From positions 620,001-684,000 of the forward strand of contig NZ_AP026978.1 of assembly GCF_027924405.1 (NCBI RefSeq): a stretch of DNA of 64,000 nt, written 5' to 3'. The notes beneath the pieces are model-generated. The model saw only the letters and a list, made by a program, of their open reading frames with translations, was not told where the DNA came from and did not search any database. Of the stretch, positions 18,740-28,925 are shown piece after piece. Made by a program: the position numbers and the translations under genes. Every line of letters begins with the position of its first letter. Within the stretch, counting starts at the first letter, position 1. The DNA is from Nocardia sputorum. GTDB taxonomy: Bacteria; Actinomycetota; Actinomycetes; Mycobacteriales; Mycobacteriaceae.

Positions 18740-18849
18740 CGGCGGTGCCACATCGTGAAGCTGGTGGAACTCGGAAGCCGCCTGACCAGCGGCGTCGATC
18801 GGTCGAATACGGAGCGGCTCTCCATCTGCGGAGCGCTGTGCTGCGTCAA
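18736..18849 (-). other. Possible leader ORF coupled to the M23 gene
   Basis: 37 codons from TTG at 18849, preceded 10 bases upstream by AGGAGG (18860-18865). The TGA stop overlaps the M23 ATG as ATGA. The M23 gene itself has no visible ribosome binding site, so translational coupling would explain its initiation. The peptide (starts LTQHSAPQMESRSVF) has no known motif. It could instead mark a missed longer M23 N-terminus: the M23 frame is also open across this stretch but has no ATG or GTG above 18751. Confidence 0.35.
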
Positions 18850-18953
18850 AGCTTGCCGTCCTCCTAGTCGTGACCGTGTTGTGACATCGACCGCATTGAC
18901 GGTAACGAAATGATTGAGCGGCGACAAGCGGTGCGGCTGGTCCGTAACAAACA

Positions 18954-18969
18954 TGTGAGATTGATCACG
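18954..18969. promoter_or_regulatory. CRP/GlxR-type binding site
   Basis: TGTGA-N6-TCAC matches 9 of the 10 specified positions of the actinobacterial CRP/GlxR consensus TGTGA-N6-TCACA. It lies in the divergent region between the M23 peptidase (215 bp upstream of it) and sucC (309 bp upstream). In mycobacteria and corynebacteria this cAMP-dependent regulator controls TCA-cycle and wall-hydrolase genes, so either neighbour is a plausible target. Confidence 0.6.
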
Positions 18970-19277
18970 CTTAGCCCGTGGAATAACTCACTGCTGTATG
19001 GGCACCCCGGAGAGGTTGTTCAACGACAATTCGTAGTAGATCCGGCTCCGCCCATGGGTTCGCCCGCTCTACCTGGCGCGGTGCCAGCAACCTACTCGCC
19101 AGTAGCGTTGGCCAGGGGTTTTGCCGGTCCGGGCGACGCCGGGTGACCTGCGCCACTTAGGATGAACGTGGCCGATTGGCCCTCCATGTGACTGGTTAGA
19201 GTCCGACCCGACCCGCTTCCGACGTCGGGCCGCCAACAAAGACGTTGTCATCGCAACGCAGACGAGACGGTGAGTAC

Positions 19278-20444
<1,167 letters not shown>

Positions 20445-20469
20445 CGACGGCCGAGTAAGGACGAAAAGA

Positions 20470-21384
20470 ATGTCTATCTTCCTGAACAAGGACTCCAAGG
20501 TCATCGTCCAGGGCATCACCGGCGGCGAGGGCACCAAGCACACCGCGCTGATGCTGAAGGCGGGCACCCAGATCGTGGGCGGTGTGAACGCGCGCAAGGC
20601 GGGCACCACCGTCGCGCACACCGACAAGGACGGCAACGCGGTCGAACTGCCGGTGTTCGGCACCGTCGCCGAGGCCATCAAGGAGACCGGCGCCGACGTG
20701 TCCATCGCGTTCGTGCCGCCGAAGTTCGCCAAGGACGCCATCATCGAGGCCATCGACGCGGAGATCCCGCTGCTGGTGGTCATCACCGAGGGCATCCCGG
20801 TGCAGGACACCGCCTACGCGTGGGCCTACAACGTGGAGAAGGGCAGCAAGACCCGGATCATCGGCCCGAACTGCCCCGGCATCATCACCCCGGGCGAGTC
20901 GCTGGTCGGCATCACCCCGGCCAACATCACCGGCAAGGGCCCGATCGGCCTGGTCTCCAAGTCCGGCACGCTGACCTACCAGATGATGTACGAGCTGCGC
21001 GACTTCGGCTTCTCGACCTCCATCGGCATCGGCGGCGACCCGGTCATCGGCACCACCCACATCGACGCCATCGAGGCGTTCGAGAAGGACCCGGAGACCA
21101 AACTGATCGTGATGATCGGCGAGATCGGCGGCGACGCCGAGGAGCGGGCCGCGGCCTACATCAAGGCCAACGTCACCAAGCCGGTCGTCGGCTACGTGGC
21201 GGGCTTCACCGCCCCCGAGGGCAAGACCATGGGCCACGCGGGCGCCATCGTGTCCGGTTCGTCGGGCACCGCCCAGGCGAAGAAGGACGCGCTGGAGGCC
21301 GCGGGCGTGAAGGTCGGCAAGACGCCGTCCGAGACCGCCGCGCTGGCTCGCGAGATCCTCGAGAAGGCCAGCATCAGCGCCTGA
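20470..21384 (+). CDS. sucD: Succinate-CoA ligase subunit alpha
   Basis: 304 residues. CoA-binding Rossmann domain ([29 protein letters not shown]), and the phosphohistidine loop [17 protein letters not shown] in which the His of GHAGA is the phosphorylated residue. Partner of SucC. AAGGA precedes the ATG. A strong terminator follows. Together with sucC it corresponds to Rv0951-Rv0952. Confidence 0.98.
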   Translation: MSIFLNKDSKVIVQGITGGEGTKHTALMLKAGTQIVGGVNARKAGTTVAHTDKDGNAVELPVFGTVAEAIKETGADVSIAFVPPKFAKDAIIEAIDAEIPLLVVITEGIPVQDTAYAWAYNVEKGSKTRIIGPNCPGIITPGESLVGITPANITGKGPIGLVSKSGTLTYQMMYELRDFGFSTSIGIGGDPVIGTTHIDAIEAFEKDPETKLIVMIGEIGGDAEERAAAYIKANVTKPVVGYVAGFTAPEGKTMGHAGAIVSGSSGTAQAKKDALEAAGVKVGKTPSETAALAREILEKASISA

Positions 21385-21399
21385 TCTCTCCTCCGCGCA

Positions 21400-21434
21400 C
21401 GAAGGCCGCCTCCGAATTCGGGGGGCGGCCTTCG
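21400..21434 (+). terminator. sucCD terminator
   Basis: Perfect 11-bp stem CGAAGGCCGCC (21400-21410) / GGCGGCCTTCG (21424-21434) with a 13-nt loop, 16 bp after the sucD stop. Confidence 0.85.
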
Positions 21435-21822
21435 TCATGTGTGGCGGTGGGCTCAGGCTTGGGCAGCAGCCGAGCGTCCTGACCAGCCACGTGCGGAACT
21501 GGGCGCGCTGCCGGGGATCCGTGATCCCCTTCGCTTGTTGATACGAGGCAACGCGGCGGATGGTTCATCGACTTTCGCCGGGAATTCCCCGCTATTGAGA
21601 ATCCGTGGGTGTGAAAATCGCCATCGCGGGAAACAGTTCTGAGGAGCGGTAGGTGGTCTCGCTGAAGACTCCGCGCCGGACACCTGCCGCGACCTGCCGG
21701 GATACGGGCGGATCCGCTCATCCCGGCCGTCGCGGCGGGGTGACCTGGGCGAGGGAGTGCAGTAGCGTCAGAAGTAATCCAGCCGTGAAGACCATGTACG
21801 ACTCGATTTAGGAGACGACGAC
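21435..21822. other. Intergenic region, no gene seen
   Basis: 388 bp between the sucCD terminator and the DUF5336 gene. No open frame has coding character. The promoter of the DUF5336 gene must lie here; the gene has TTAGGAGACGACGAC just before its ATG, a clear ribosome binding site. No repeats noticed. Rv0953 (an oxidoreductase in M. tuberculosis) has no counterpart here. Confidence 0.6.
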
Positions 21823-22905
21823 ATGTCCTACCCGACCGGGGGCTCCGGGTACAACACACCCTCGCCCTCAGCGCCATCCAGCCAGAGCCCGGCCACGGGT
21901 GGTGCCACTTCAGGTTCGAGCGCTACCGGTTCCGATGCCAAAGGTCTGCCGTTCTTCCTGGTGGTCGGCGTAGCGGCGCTCGGCGTGATCAACTTCCTGC
22001 TCGGCTTCCTGCCGTTCCTCGGCAGCAAGCCGGTCGATATCGGCGGCCGCCGGGTCAGCGCGCCCGAGACGGCCAACCTCTTCGAGGTGGCCTCCGGTAC
22101 TCCGCTGCTCGGCCTGCTGCTGCTCGGCGGTCTGCTCGCCGGGCTGTCGCTGCTGCCGAAGCAGAACTGGATCGGCGCGGCCGCCGCGGCTTCGACCGCT
22201 GGTTTCATCGCGCTGCTGTTCCAGTCGTTCAACTTCGGCGAGGGCAGTGAGCTGAAAGCGGGAGCGTTCGTCCTGCTCGTGCTGGCCTTCGTGCAGGCGG
22301 CCGTGGCGATCGCCGCGACGCTGTTCGAGACGGGCATCCTCAAGGCGCCCGCACCGCGCCCGGCCACCGCGCCGAGCGGTTTCGGCCAGGGCGGCTACGG
22401 CCAGCAGCAACCGTCGTACGGACCGGGCCAGCAGCAGTCCTACGGCCAGGGGCAGCCCGGTTACGGCGCGAGCCCGTACGGCCAGTCCGGGTACGGCGCG
22501 CAGGCCGCGCCGCCGCAGTTCCCGTCCCAGGCGGGGCAGCCGTCGCCCTACGGGCAGAGCCAGCCCGGATACGGTCAAGCGCAGCAGGGCCAGTCCTACG
22601 GCCAGCAGCAGTCCCCTTACGGCCAGAGCCAGCCGACCACGGCTTACGGTGCGTCCCAGCAGCCGGGTTCGCCCTACGGCGCGCAGCCGCGCCCGGACGA
22701 GAGCGTGACCCAGCACTTCGGCGGCCAGCAGCAGTCCGGCCAGCAGCAGTCCGGCCAGCAGTCGCCCTACGGTTCCCCGGGCTACGGCCAGCAGCAGGCC
22801 CAGCCGAGCCAGCAGAACAAGCCGTTCGGCGGCGAACAGAGCGGTGACCCCTCTTCGGACGCCACCCAGGCTTTCCGTCCCTCGAACGACGACAACAACA
22901 AGTAG
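21823..22905 (+). CDS. DUF5336 membrane protein (34 kDa antigen family)
   Basis: 360 residues. N-terminal Ser/Thr/Gly-rich tail, four hydrophobic segments between about 42 and 180 (LPFFLVVGVAALGVINFLLG, LLGLLLLGGLLAGLSLL, AAASTAGFIALLFQSF, FVLLVLAFVQAAVAIAATL), then a 180-residue Gln/Gly/Tyr/Pro-rich C-terminal tail built of GYGQ/SPYGQ-type repeats. Homologous by layout to Rv0954, the 34 kDa antigenic protein, reported to associate with the mycobacterial division complex. The tail is intrinsically disordered and resembles prion-like low-complexity sequences. Followed by perM. Confidence 0.88.
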   Translation: MSYPTGGSGYNTPSPSAPSSQSPATGGATSGSSATGSDAKGLPFFLVVGVAALGVINFLLGFLPFLGSKPVDIGGRRVSAPETANLFEVASGTPLLGLLLLGGLLAGLSLLPKQNWIGAAAAASTAGFIALLFQSFNFGEGSELKAGAFVLLVLAFVQAAVAIAATLFETGILKAPAPRPATAPSGFGQGGYGQQQPSYGPGQQQSYGQGQPGYGASPYGQSGYGAQAAPPQFPSQAGQPSPYGQSQPGYGQAQQGQSYGQQQSPYGQSQPTTAYGASQQPGSPYGAQPRPDESVTQHFGGQQQSGQQQSGQQSPYGSPGYGQQQAQPSQQNKPFGGEQSGDPSSDATQAFRPSNDDNNK

Positions 22906-22996
22906 GAATTCAGCGGCATCCTCCCCGCGGCGGCGGTCGCGTGCCTGCGGCGCGCCTGACCCGTTCGTGCCGGGGAGGATGCCACGCTGAAATGCC

Positions 22997-24505
22997 ATGA
23001 GCTCCTCCAGAAACTCCTCGACCCGCCGGATCGGCGGGTCGCGCGCGTCGCAGCCGGACCCCGACGCGGAGGAAGCCGGGTTTCTGTCGCTCACCCCGGA
23101 GCGGTCCAGGGTGCTCATCGCCGTCGCGGGCCGCCCGTCGGCCTTCGGGCTGACCACCCTCGTCGTGCTCGTGCTCGGCACGCTGCTGGCGGCGGGCAGC
23201 GATCTGGATGGCGCGTCCGGCGCGGTCGCCGCGTCCTGGCTGGCCGTGCATCAGGTGCCGCTGGTGATCGGCAAGACCTCGCTCGGGCTGCTTCCGCTGT
23301 TGCCGACCGCCCTGCTGGTCTGGCTGGCCGCGCGGGAATCCGCGCGCGCCGTCGAACCGCAGTGCACCCGGGCGGATCTCGGGTGGATCGTCGGCGCCGC
23401 GGTAGGCGGTCCGCTGCTGGTCACTTCCGTCTGCCTCGCGGTCACCGAAGACGCCTCCGGGGTCATCGCGCTGCAACCGCCGAACACCCTCGCCGCGTTC
23501 GCGTGGGTCGCGGCGCTGTATCTGCTGGCCGCCGCCATCGGTATCGCGGTCCGCCTGCGGCAGCAACTGTTCGCGCTGCTGCGAATGCCCGATTGGGTGG
23601 TCTCCGGCCTCTACGGCGCAGGCCGCTCCACGCTGCGCCTGCTGGTCTGCGCGACGGCGGTGGCGGTGATCTCGTTCCTCGCGCACATTCCGCGCCTCGG
23701 CGAGATGTACCGATCGGCGGGCGATTTCGGTGGCGTCGTCGGGCTGACCGTGCTCTCGCTGGCCTACCTGCCGAACTTGGTGATCCAGACCGTCGGCGTG
23801 CTGGTCGGTTCGAGCGCGCAGATCGGCGTCGCGTCCTTCGGGGTGTTCTCGGTGGTCGGCGGCCCCATCCCGGCGTTTCCGTTGCTCGCCGCGGTGCCGA
23901 CCGGGCCCGCGGCGGGATGGTGGCCGGTATTGCTGCTGATCCCCGCGGCAGTCGGCGTGCTCGGGGGGCTCGACCTCGCGCGCACCTCCACCGACCGGAT
24001 CACCGCGCCGTGGGCCACGCTCACCTCCGCCGCGCTCGCCGCGCTCGCGCTGACGGTGGCCGGGATGGTCGCGGGCGGCGACCTCGGCGAGGTCGGACGG
24101 GTCGGCCTGGACCTGCCGATCTTCACCCTCGTCGCGTTCGCCTGGCTGGCGATTCCCGGCTACGCGGGGCTGGCTTTCGCGCGCTGGTTCCTGGTGCCGG
24201 TCGGCGTCCCGCCGGGCGGCTACGCCGATCCCTACGACGACTACTCCGACGAGGACGACGCGGACTACGACGACTACTACGACTACTACGAGGACGACGA
24301 CTACCACGACGACGACGGCTACGACGACGACCACTACGACTACGACCAGCCGGAGCTGGAGGGCCCGCTGGATGCCGAACTCGTCGACGAGCCGCCCGCG
24401 ATCGAGACCCGCGTCCGCTACCACGACCACGCCGGGGCCGACATCGTCGACGCCGAGGTGGTCGAGGCGGACCTGCCGGACAGTGACCGGGTGGACGGTC
24501 GTTAG
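22997..24505 (+). CDS. perM: Cell division membrane protein PerM (DUF6350)
   Basis: 502 residues with roughly ten hydrophobic segments from residue 50 to 400, in the position of Rv0955 (PerM), a membrane protein that supports division in M. tuberculosis by stabilising FtsB. After the last membrane segment (about 385-402) comes an extreme acidic/tyrosine tail: about 45 residues almost entirely Asp, Tyr, Glu and His, then EGPLDAELVDEPPAI. ATG 22997 lies 91 bp after the DUF5336 stop. Operon with DUF5336 and then purN-purH is plausible. Confidence 0.88.
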   Translation: MSSSRNSSTRRIGGSRASQPDPDAEEAGFLSLTPERSRVLIAVAGRPSAFGLTTLVVLVLGTLLAAGSDLDGASGAVAASWLAVHQVPLVIGKTSLGLLPLLPTALLVWLAARESARAVEPQCTRADLGWIVGAAVGGPLLVTSVCLAVTEDASGVIALQPPNTLAAFAWVAALYLLAAAIGIAVRLRQQLFALLRMPDWVVSGLYGAGRSTLRLLVCATAVAVISFLAHIPRLGEMYRSAGDFGGVVGLTVLSLAYLPNLVIQTVGVLVGSSAQIGVASFGVFSVVGGPIPAFPLLAAVPTGPAAGWWPVLLLIPAAVGVLGGLDLARTSTDRITAPWATLTSAALAALALTVAGMVAGGDLGEVGRVGLDLPIFTLVAFAWLAIPGYAGLAFARWFLVPVGVPPGGYADPYDDYSDEDDADYDDYYDYYEDDDYHDDDGYDDDHYDYDQPELEGPLDAELVDEPPAIETRVRYHDHAGADIVDAEVVEADLPDSDRVDGR

Positions 24506-24562
24506 GCTCTAACCCGGCGGTGCCGCATCCATCCGCCATCCGAACGATCAGGGAGTAGAGCG

Positions 24563-25219
24563 CTGACGTCCTCGCACGCCTCGTGGAAGCCCGCAGCTAC
24601 GCCGGCCACCGTCGTCGTGCTGGCATCGGGCACCGGCTCGCTGCTGCGCGCCCTGCTGGACGCTACGGCCGCCCCCGGTTACCCGGCGAAAGTCGTCGCG
24701 GTCGGTGTCGACCGGCTCTGCGCGGCCACCACACACGCCGACGCCGCGGGCGTGCCGCATTTCCGGGTGGCGGTGAAGGACTTCCCGGATCGCGCCGCCT
24801 GGGACGCCGAGCTCACCGAAGCGGTCGCCGCGCACAACCCGGATCTGGTGGTGTCGGCGGGCTTCATGCGATTGCTCGGCCCAGCCTTCCTGGACCGTTT
24901 CGGCGGCCGCATCATCAACACCCATCCCGCCCTGCTCCCCGCCTTCCCCGGCGCGCACGGTGTGCGTGACGCGCTCGCCTACGGCGCGCGGGTCACCGGC
25001 TGCACCGTGCACCTGGTCGACGAGGGCGTGGACACCGGACCGATCCTCGCGCAGGAGGCGGTGCCGGTGCTGCCGGGTGACGACGAGTCCGCCCTGCACG
25101 AACGCATCAAAGTTGTCGAGCGACGGTTGCTGGCGGAGGTCGTCGCCGCCGTCGCGACGCGAGGCATTGTCTCCGACGGACGAAAGGCAGTTATCCCAGA
25201 TGAGCGAGTTCTCCGGTGA
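24563..25219 (+). CDS. purN: Phosphoribosylglycinamide formyltransferase
   Basis: GART transferase: 10-formyl-THF-dependent formylation of GAR in purine synthesis. Motifs: [30 protein letters not shown], and catalytic [21 protein letters not shown] (Asn, His), with [15 protein letters not shown]. The first ATG/GTG in frame is GTG 24617, which would start inside the first beta strand. A CTG at 24563 lies 7 bases after AGGGAG (24550-24555) and gives an 18-residue N-terminal lead of normal length, so CTG initiation is proposed. Stop overlaps the purH GTG (GTGA). Confidence 0.93.
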   Translation: MTSSHASWKPAATPATVVVLASGTGSLLRALLDATAAPGYPAKVVAVGVDRLCAATTHADAAGVPHFRVAVKDFPDRAAWDAELTEAVAAHNPDLVVSAGFMRLLGPAFLDRFGGRIINTHPALLPAFPGAHGVRDALAYGARVTGCTVHLVDEGVDTGPILAQEAVPVLPGDDESALHERIKVVERRLLAEVVAAVATRGIVSDGRKAVIPDERVLR

Positions 25220-26787
25220 GTGAACGCAAGCCGATCAGCAGGGCGCTGGTGAGCGTCTACGACAAGACGGGTCTCGTGGAGCTCGCGACCGGTCTGCACG
25301 CCGCCGGCATCGAGCTGGTCTCGACCGGGTCCACCGCGGGCCGGATCGCGGACGCGGGCATCCCGGTGACCAAGGTCGAGGACCTGACCGGGTTCCCGGA
25401 GACCCTCGACGGCCGGGTCAAGACGCTGCATCCCCGGGTGCACGCGGGCATCCTGGCGGACTCGCGCAAGCAAGAGCACGTCGACCAGCTGGCCGAGCTC
25501 GGCGTCGAAGCGTTCCAGCTGGTGGTGGTCAACCTCTACCCGTTCACACAGACCGTGGCGAGCGGCGCGACCCCCGACGAGTGCGTGGAGCAGATCGATA
25601 TCGGCGGGCCGTCCATGGTGCGCGCCGCGGCGAAGAACCACCCGTCGGTGGCGGTGGTCGTGGACAGCGGCGATTACGACGACGTGCTGGCCGCGGTGCA
25701 GTCCGGCGGCTTCACGCTGGCCGAGCGTACGGCGTTGGCGGCCAAGGCGTTCCAGCACACCGCGAGTTACGACGTGGCTGTCGCGAGCTGGATGACCAAC
25801 GTGTTGAGCGCCGGTGACGCGGCGGAGGACACGGAGACCCGCTTCCCCGGATGGCTCGGCGGCACCTGGGAGCGGTCGGCGGTGCTGCGCTACGGCGAGA
25901 ATCCGCATCAGTCCGCCGCCCTGTACGCCAACGCCGACGGCAACCCCGGTCTGGCGCAGGCGCGGCAGTTGCACGGCAAGGAGATGTCGTACAACAACTA
26001 CGTCGACGCCGACGCGGCCTGGCGCGCCGCCTACGACCACGAGGCCCCGGCCGTCGCGATCATCAAGCACGCCAACCCGTGCGGCATCGCGCTCGGCGGC
26101 GACATCGCCGAGGCGCACCGCAAGGCGCACGCCTGCGACCCGGTGAGCGCGTACGGCGGGGTGATCGCGGCGAACCGCGAGGTCACCGTGGAGCTGGCCG
26201 AGCAGGTCGCCGAGATCTTCACCGAGGTGATCGTCGCGCCGTCCTACGCCGACGGCGCCGTGGAAGTGTTGCAGCGCAAGAAGAACGTGCGCATCCTCGT
26301 CGCCGAGGCACCGGTGCGCGCGGGCGCCGAACTGCGCCCGATCAGCGGCGGGGCGCTGCTGCAACAGCGTGACGTGCTGGACGCGCCGGGCGACGACCCG
26401 GCGCACTGGACGCTGGCCGCGGGCGAGCCCGCCGACGCGGAGACGCTCGCCGATCTGGCCTTCGCCTGGCGCGCTTGCCGGGCCGTGAAGTCCAACGCCA
26501 TTCTGCTCGCGCACGACGGCGCTTCGGTCGGGGTCGGCATGGGGCAGGTCAACCGCGTGGACGCGGTCGGCCTGGCGGTCCAGCGGGCGGGAGACCGCGC
26601 CAAAGGTTCGGTGGCGGCCTCCGACGCCTACTTCCCGTTCCCGGACGGTCCGCAGACCTTGATCCAGGCCGGTGTCCGCGCCATCGTCCAGCCCGGCGGC
26701 TCGGTGCGCGACCGGGAGACGATCGACGTCGCTCGTGAGGCGGGCGTCACCCTCTATCTCACCGGGGCCCGTCACTTCGCCCACTGA
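25216..26787 (+). CDS. purH: Bifunctional AICAR formyltransferase/IMP cyclohydrolase
   Basis: 523 residues. N-terminal IMP cyclohydrolase ([34 protein letters not shown]) and C-terminal AICAR transformylase ([57 protein letters not shown]). Catalyses the last two steps to IMP. GTG start overlapping purN by 4 bp indicates translational coupling. A 14-bp-stem terminator follows. Confidence 0.98.
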   Translation: MSERKPISRALVSVYDKTGLVELATGLHAAGIELVSTGSTAGRIADAGIPVTKVEDLTGFPETLDGRVKTLHPRVHAGILADSRKQEHVDQLAELGVEAFQLVVVNLYPFTQTVASGATPDECVEQIDIGGPSMVRAAAKNHPSVAVVVDSGDYDDVLAAVQSGGFTLAERTALAAKAFQHTASYDVAVASWMTNVLSAGDAAEDTETRFPGWLGGTWERSAVLRYGENPHQSAALYANADGNPGLAQARQLHGKEMSYNNYVDADAAWRAAYDHEAPAVAIIKHANPCGIALGGDIAEAHRKAHACDPVSAYGGVIAANREVTVELAEQVAEIFTEVIVAPSYADGAVEVLQRKKNVRILVAEAPVRAGAELRPISGGALLQQRDVLDAPGDDPAHWTLAAGEPADAETLADLAFAWRACRAVKSNAILLAHDGASVGVGMGQVNRVDAVGLAVQRAGDRAKGSVAASDAYFPFPDGPQTLIQAGVRAIVQPGGSVRDRETIDVAREAGVTLYLTGARHFAH

Positions 26788-26802
26788 GATCGGTAGTACT
26801 GG

Positions 26803-26837
26803 AACGCCGCGTCGGATCGAAGGTCCGACGCGGCGTT
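26803..26837 (+). terminator. purNH terminator
   Basis: Perfect 14-bp stem AACGCCGCGTCGGA (26803-26816) / TCCGACGCGGCGTT (26824-26837), 7-nt loop, then TCGTTCC. Confidence 0.88.
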
Positions 26838-26990
26838 TCGTTCCGGCGGCGATGACGCGGCCGCGGATTGCTCACCGGAAGGCGCTTCGGCTGAACATCG
26901 GCGCAAGCCGGTAGCTACCTGGCCTCCCGGATGGGGAAGGCGGAGGCGAATCCGTGCGGCGCGGAGGCCCCGGCCATGCGGTACGGCGTC

Positions 26991-27452
26991 CTAGACGGCG
27001 CTGAGCACGGTGCGGTTGCCGAGCGGTTCTTTCAGCGGCACCGCCAAGGTGCCGAACACCGCGATCATGGTGCACATCCGGCCGACCGCCTCGGCGCGGC
27101 TGCCCGAGCGCAGTTCGACGGTGACCGTCGACGCGGTCTCGGTGACCGTGGCGTCCACGCCGTAGCACTCCGGCGATCCGGTCTCGAAGTTCACCGCTAT
27201 CTTGTTGTCGCCCAATCGAGTCCACGATTGGAACGGGATCGGATGCGCCCCCACGATGGTCGGATCGGCGGTGAACTCGTTGCCTTGGTTCCCGCGTGGG
27301 TCCTCGCTCGGCGTGCGCGGCGCGGCGCTCGGGGTCGCGCTCGTGCTCGGCGGTTTCGCCTCGTCGTCCGAGCCGCCGCAGCCCGCGGCGGCGAGACAGG
27401 CGAGCACTACGGCGACAGCTGTGGCGGCGCGTCCGGCCTGGATCCGATCCAT
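26991..27452 (-). CDS. Putative lipoprotein, function unknown
   Basis: 153 residues. Signal peptide with hydrophobic core AATAVAVVLACLAAAGC, lipobox LAAAGC at about 19-24, then a Gly/Ser/Thr/Pro-rich linker and a compact domain (DNKIAVNFETGSPECYGVDATVTETASTVTVELRSGS) with two cysteines that could pair. The pattern resembles small mycobacterial/nocardial surface lipoproteins with an immunoglobulin-like fold, but no family is identified. Convergent with purH across the terminator. Confidence 0.75.
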   Translation of the reverse strand: MDRIQAGRAATAVAVVLACLAAAGCGGSDDEAKPPSTSATPSAAPRTPSEDPRGNQGNEFTADPTIVGAHPIPFQSWTRLGDNKIAVNFETGSPECYGVDATVTETASTVTVELRSGSRAEAVGRMCTMIAVFGTLAVPLKEPLGNRTVLSAV

Positions 27453-27664
27453 ACCGACACCCTAGTCCGGGCGCTCGTTCGCGTATCGCCACGGCGGGGG
27501 CGTGGTGCACTGGGACGAACCCCACAGTGAACTTTCCGCGAACCGTGCGCGTAATGGCTCCGAAAAACGTTCGAGGGCAGTAAGTTCTGCGGGGATGCGC
27601 GCCAGAGCTGTTGCGGCGCAAATCATGTCGGATGCTCTACCAGCTTTTCCGGAAAGGAAGTATC

Positions 27665-28249
27665 GTGGCCGACACGCTGCGCGTAGGGGAAGAACTCGGG
27701 CGGGGTCAATCCCTCCAGGGCGGGGCTTACACCCTCACCCTGCAGGACGACGGCAATCTAGTGCTGTCCGAGCCGGGCGGAAATGTAGTGTGGGCCACCC
27801 AGACGCATGACCAGGGTGTGGAGCGGGCCGTGCTGCAGGACGACGGCAACTTCGTGCTCTACAAGAGTGACGGCGCTGCCTGGGCGACCGAGACCAACGG
27901 CCGGGCGGCCGAGCGGCTGGTCGTACAGGCCGATCGCAATGTCGTGCTGTACGGCGCGGACGGCGGCGCGCTGTGGGCTTCGGGCACCAACACCGACACT
28001 CCGCTGCCCGCCCCGGAGCCGGCGGCGGAACCGGTGCACGAGCAGGTCGCGGCCCCGGCCGCGGAGGAGGTGCCGCCTCCGCCGCCCGCCCCCGAACCGC
28101 GCACCTACACCGTCGAGCCGGGCGACACCCTGTGGGCGATCGCCGAGCGCTTCTACGGCGACGGCAACCGCTACCAGGAGATCGCCGACGCCAGCGGCAT
28201 TCCCGACCCGGACGCGATCAACCCGGGACAGGTGCTGACCATCCCGTGA
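27665..28249 (+). CDS. Bulb-type lectin domain plus LysM protein
   Basis: 194 residues from GTG 27665, which has GGAAAGGAAG upstream. N-terminal half: three B-lectin repeats with QDDGNLVLSE, QDDGNFVLYK and the variant QADRNVVLYG, the mannose-binding QxDxNxVxY pattern. Then a Pro/Glu-rich linker and a C-terminal LysM domain (TYTVEPGDTLWAIAERFYGDGNRYQEIADASGI). No signal peptide is visible. A mycobacterial protein of the same architecture is known as a mannose-binding lectin. Suggests attachment to peptidoglycan or mannan, with export by an unclear route. Confidence 0.9.
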   Translation: MADTLRVGEELGRGQSLQGGAYTLTLQDDGNLVLSEPGGNVVWATQTHDQGVERAVLQDDGNFVLYKSDGAAWATETNGRAAERLVVQADRNVVLYGADGGALWASGTNTDTPLPAPEPAAEPVHEQVAAPAAEEVPPPPPAPEPRTYTVEPGDTLWAIAERFYGDGNRYQEIADASGIPDPDAINPGQVLTIP

Positions 28250-28270
28250 TCCGGATTCGGTAGCGACGAC

Positions 28271-28304
28271 GAAGACCCCCGGCGCAGGCGCATCGGGGGT
28301 CTTT
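28271..28304. terminator. Terminator between lectin gene and rpsR
   Basis: AAGACCCCC (28272-28280) pairs with GGGGGTCTT (28295-28303), followed by TTC. It can serve both the lectin gene and the convergent ribosomal protein operon. Confidence 0.75.
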
Positions 28305-28329
28305 CGGCTCGCTCGTGGGCGGAGTACGC

Positions 28330-28584
28330 CTACCGGCTGGTGAACGGCAGCAGCGCCATCTCACGGGCGTTCTTCACCGCGACAGCGACCTGGCGCTGCT
28401 GCTGCGGGGTGAGCCCGGTGACCCGGCGGCTGCGGATCTTGCCGCGATCGGAGATGAACGTACGCAGCAGGTTCACGTCTTTGTAGTCGACCGTCTCGAT
28501 GCCGGCGGCGATGAGCGGGTTCTTCTTCGGACGGCGGGCCTGCTCGGCGCGAACCTTCTTCGACGGTGCTCGCTTGACTGCCAT
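28330..28584 (-). CDS. rpsR: 30S ribosomal protein S18, zinc-independent paralogue
   Basis: 84 residues with the S18 core [52 protein letters not shown]. It contains no cysteine, where the zinc-binding form in mycobacteria has a CxxC pair, so this is the C-minus paralogue used under zinc limitation. Last gene of a leftward four-gene operon rpmB-rpmG-rpsN-rpsR starting at the Zur-box region; order matches Rv2058c-Rv2055c. Confidence 0.95.
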   Translation of the reverse strand: MAVKRAPSKKVRAEQARRPKKNPLIAAGIETVDYKDVNLLRTFISDRGKIRSRRVTGLTPQQQRQVAVAVKNAREMALLPFTSR

Positions 28585-28618
28585 ATGACGAGTTCCTTCT
28601 CACGAGATCAGTGGTTGT

Positions 28619-28924
28619 CTACCAGCTCGATTTGTGCACACCGGGCAACTCGCCCCGGTGGGCCATCTCGCGCACACGCACACGGGAGAGTCCGAACTTC
28701 CGGAGATGACCGCGCGGTCGTCCGTCGGCGGCGTCCCGATTGCGCAATCGTACCGGACTGGCGTCGCGCGGCTGCCGCCGCAGTTCGGCCTCGGCGGCCG
28801 CGCGTTCGGCCTCGGGGGTGCCCGGCTTCCGGATGAGCTCCTTCAGCTCCGCGCGACGTTCGGCGTAGCGCGCCACGATCGCCCGGCGCTGCTGATCGCG
28901 GGCGATCTTCGACTTCTTGGCCAT
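28619..28924 (-). CDS. rpsN: 30S ribosomal protein S14, zinc-independent paralogue
   Basis: 101 residues, the long C-minus S14 form: [14 protein letters not shown] at the N-terminus and [45 protein letters not shown] end. There is no cysteine, unlike the short zinc-ribbon S14. Starts 1 bp after the rpmG stop codon, so translation is probably coupled. Confidence 0.95.
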   Translation of the reverse strand: MAKKSKIARDQQRRAIVARYAERRAELKELIRKPGTPEAERAAAEAELRRQPRDASPVRLRNRDAADGRPRGHLRKFGLSRVRVREMAHRGELPGVHKSSW

Positions 28925-28925
28925 C

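Noticed and set aside
18740..19150. ydaO/c-di-AMP riboswitch before the M23 peptidase gene
   Set aside because: Such riboswitches precede wall hydrolase genes in actinobacteria, but the characteristic conserved segments (GACAGCTAACC-like and GGGTGAAT-like) are not present on either strand.
24230..24345. GAC/TAC-rich near-repeat considered as a CRISPR or tandem repeat array
   Set aside because: The repeat is fully in frame within PerM, has no spacers of constant length, and encodes a biased acidic tail.
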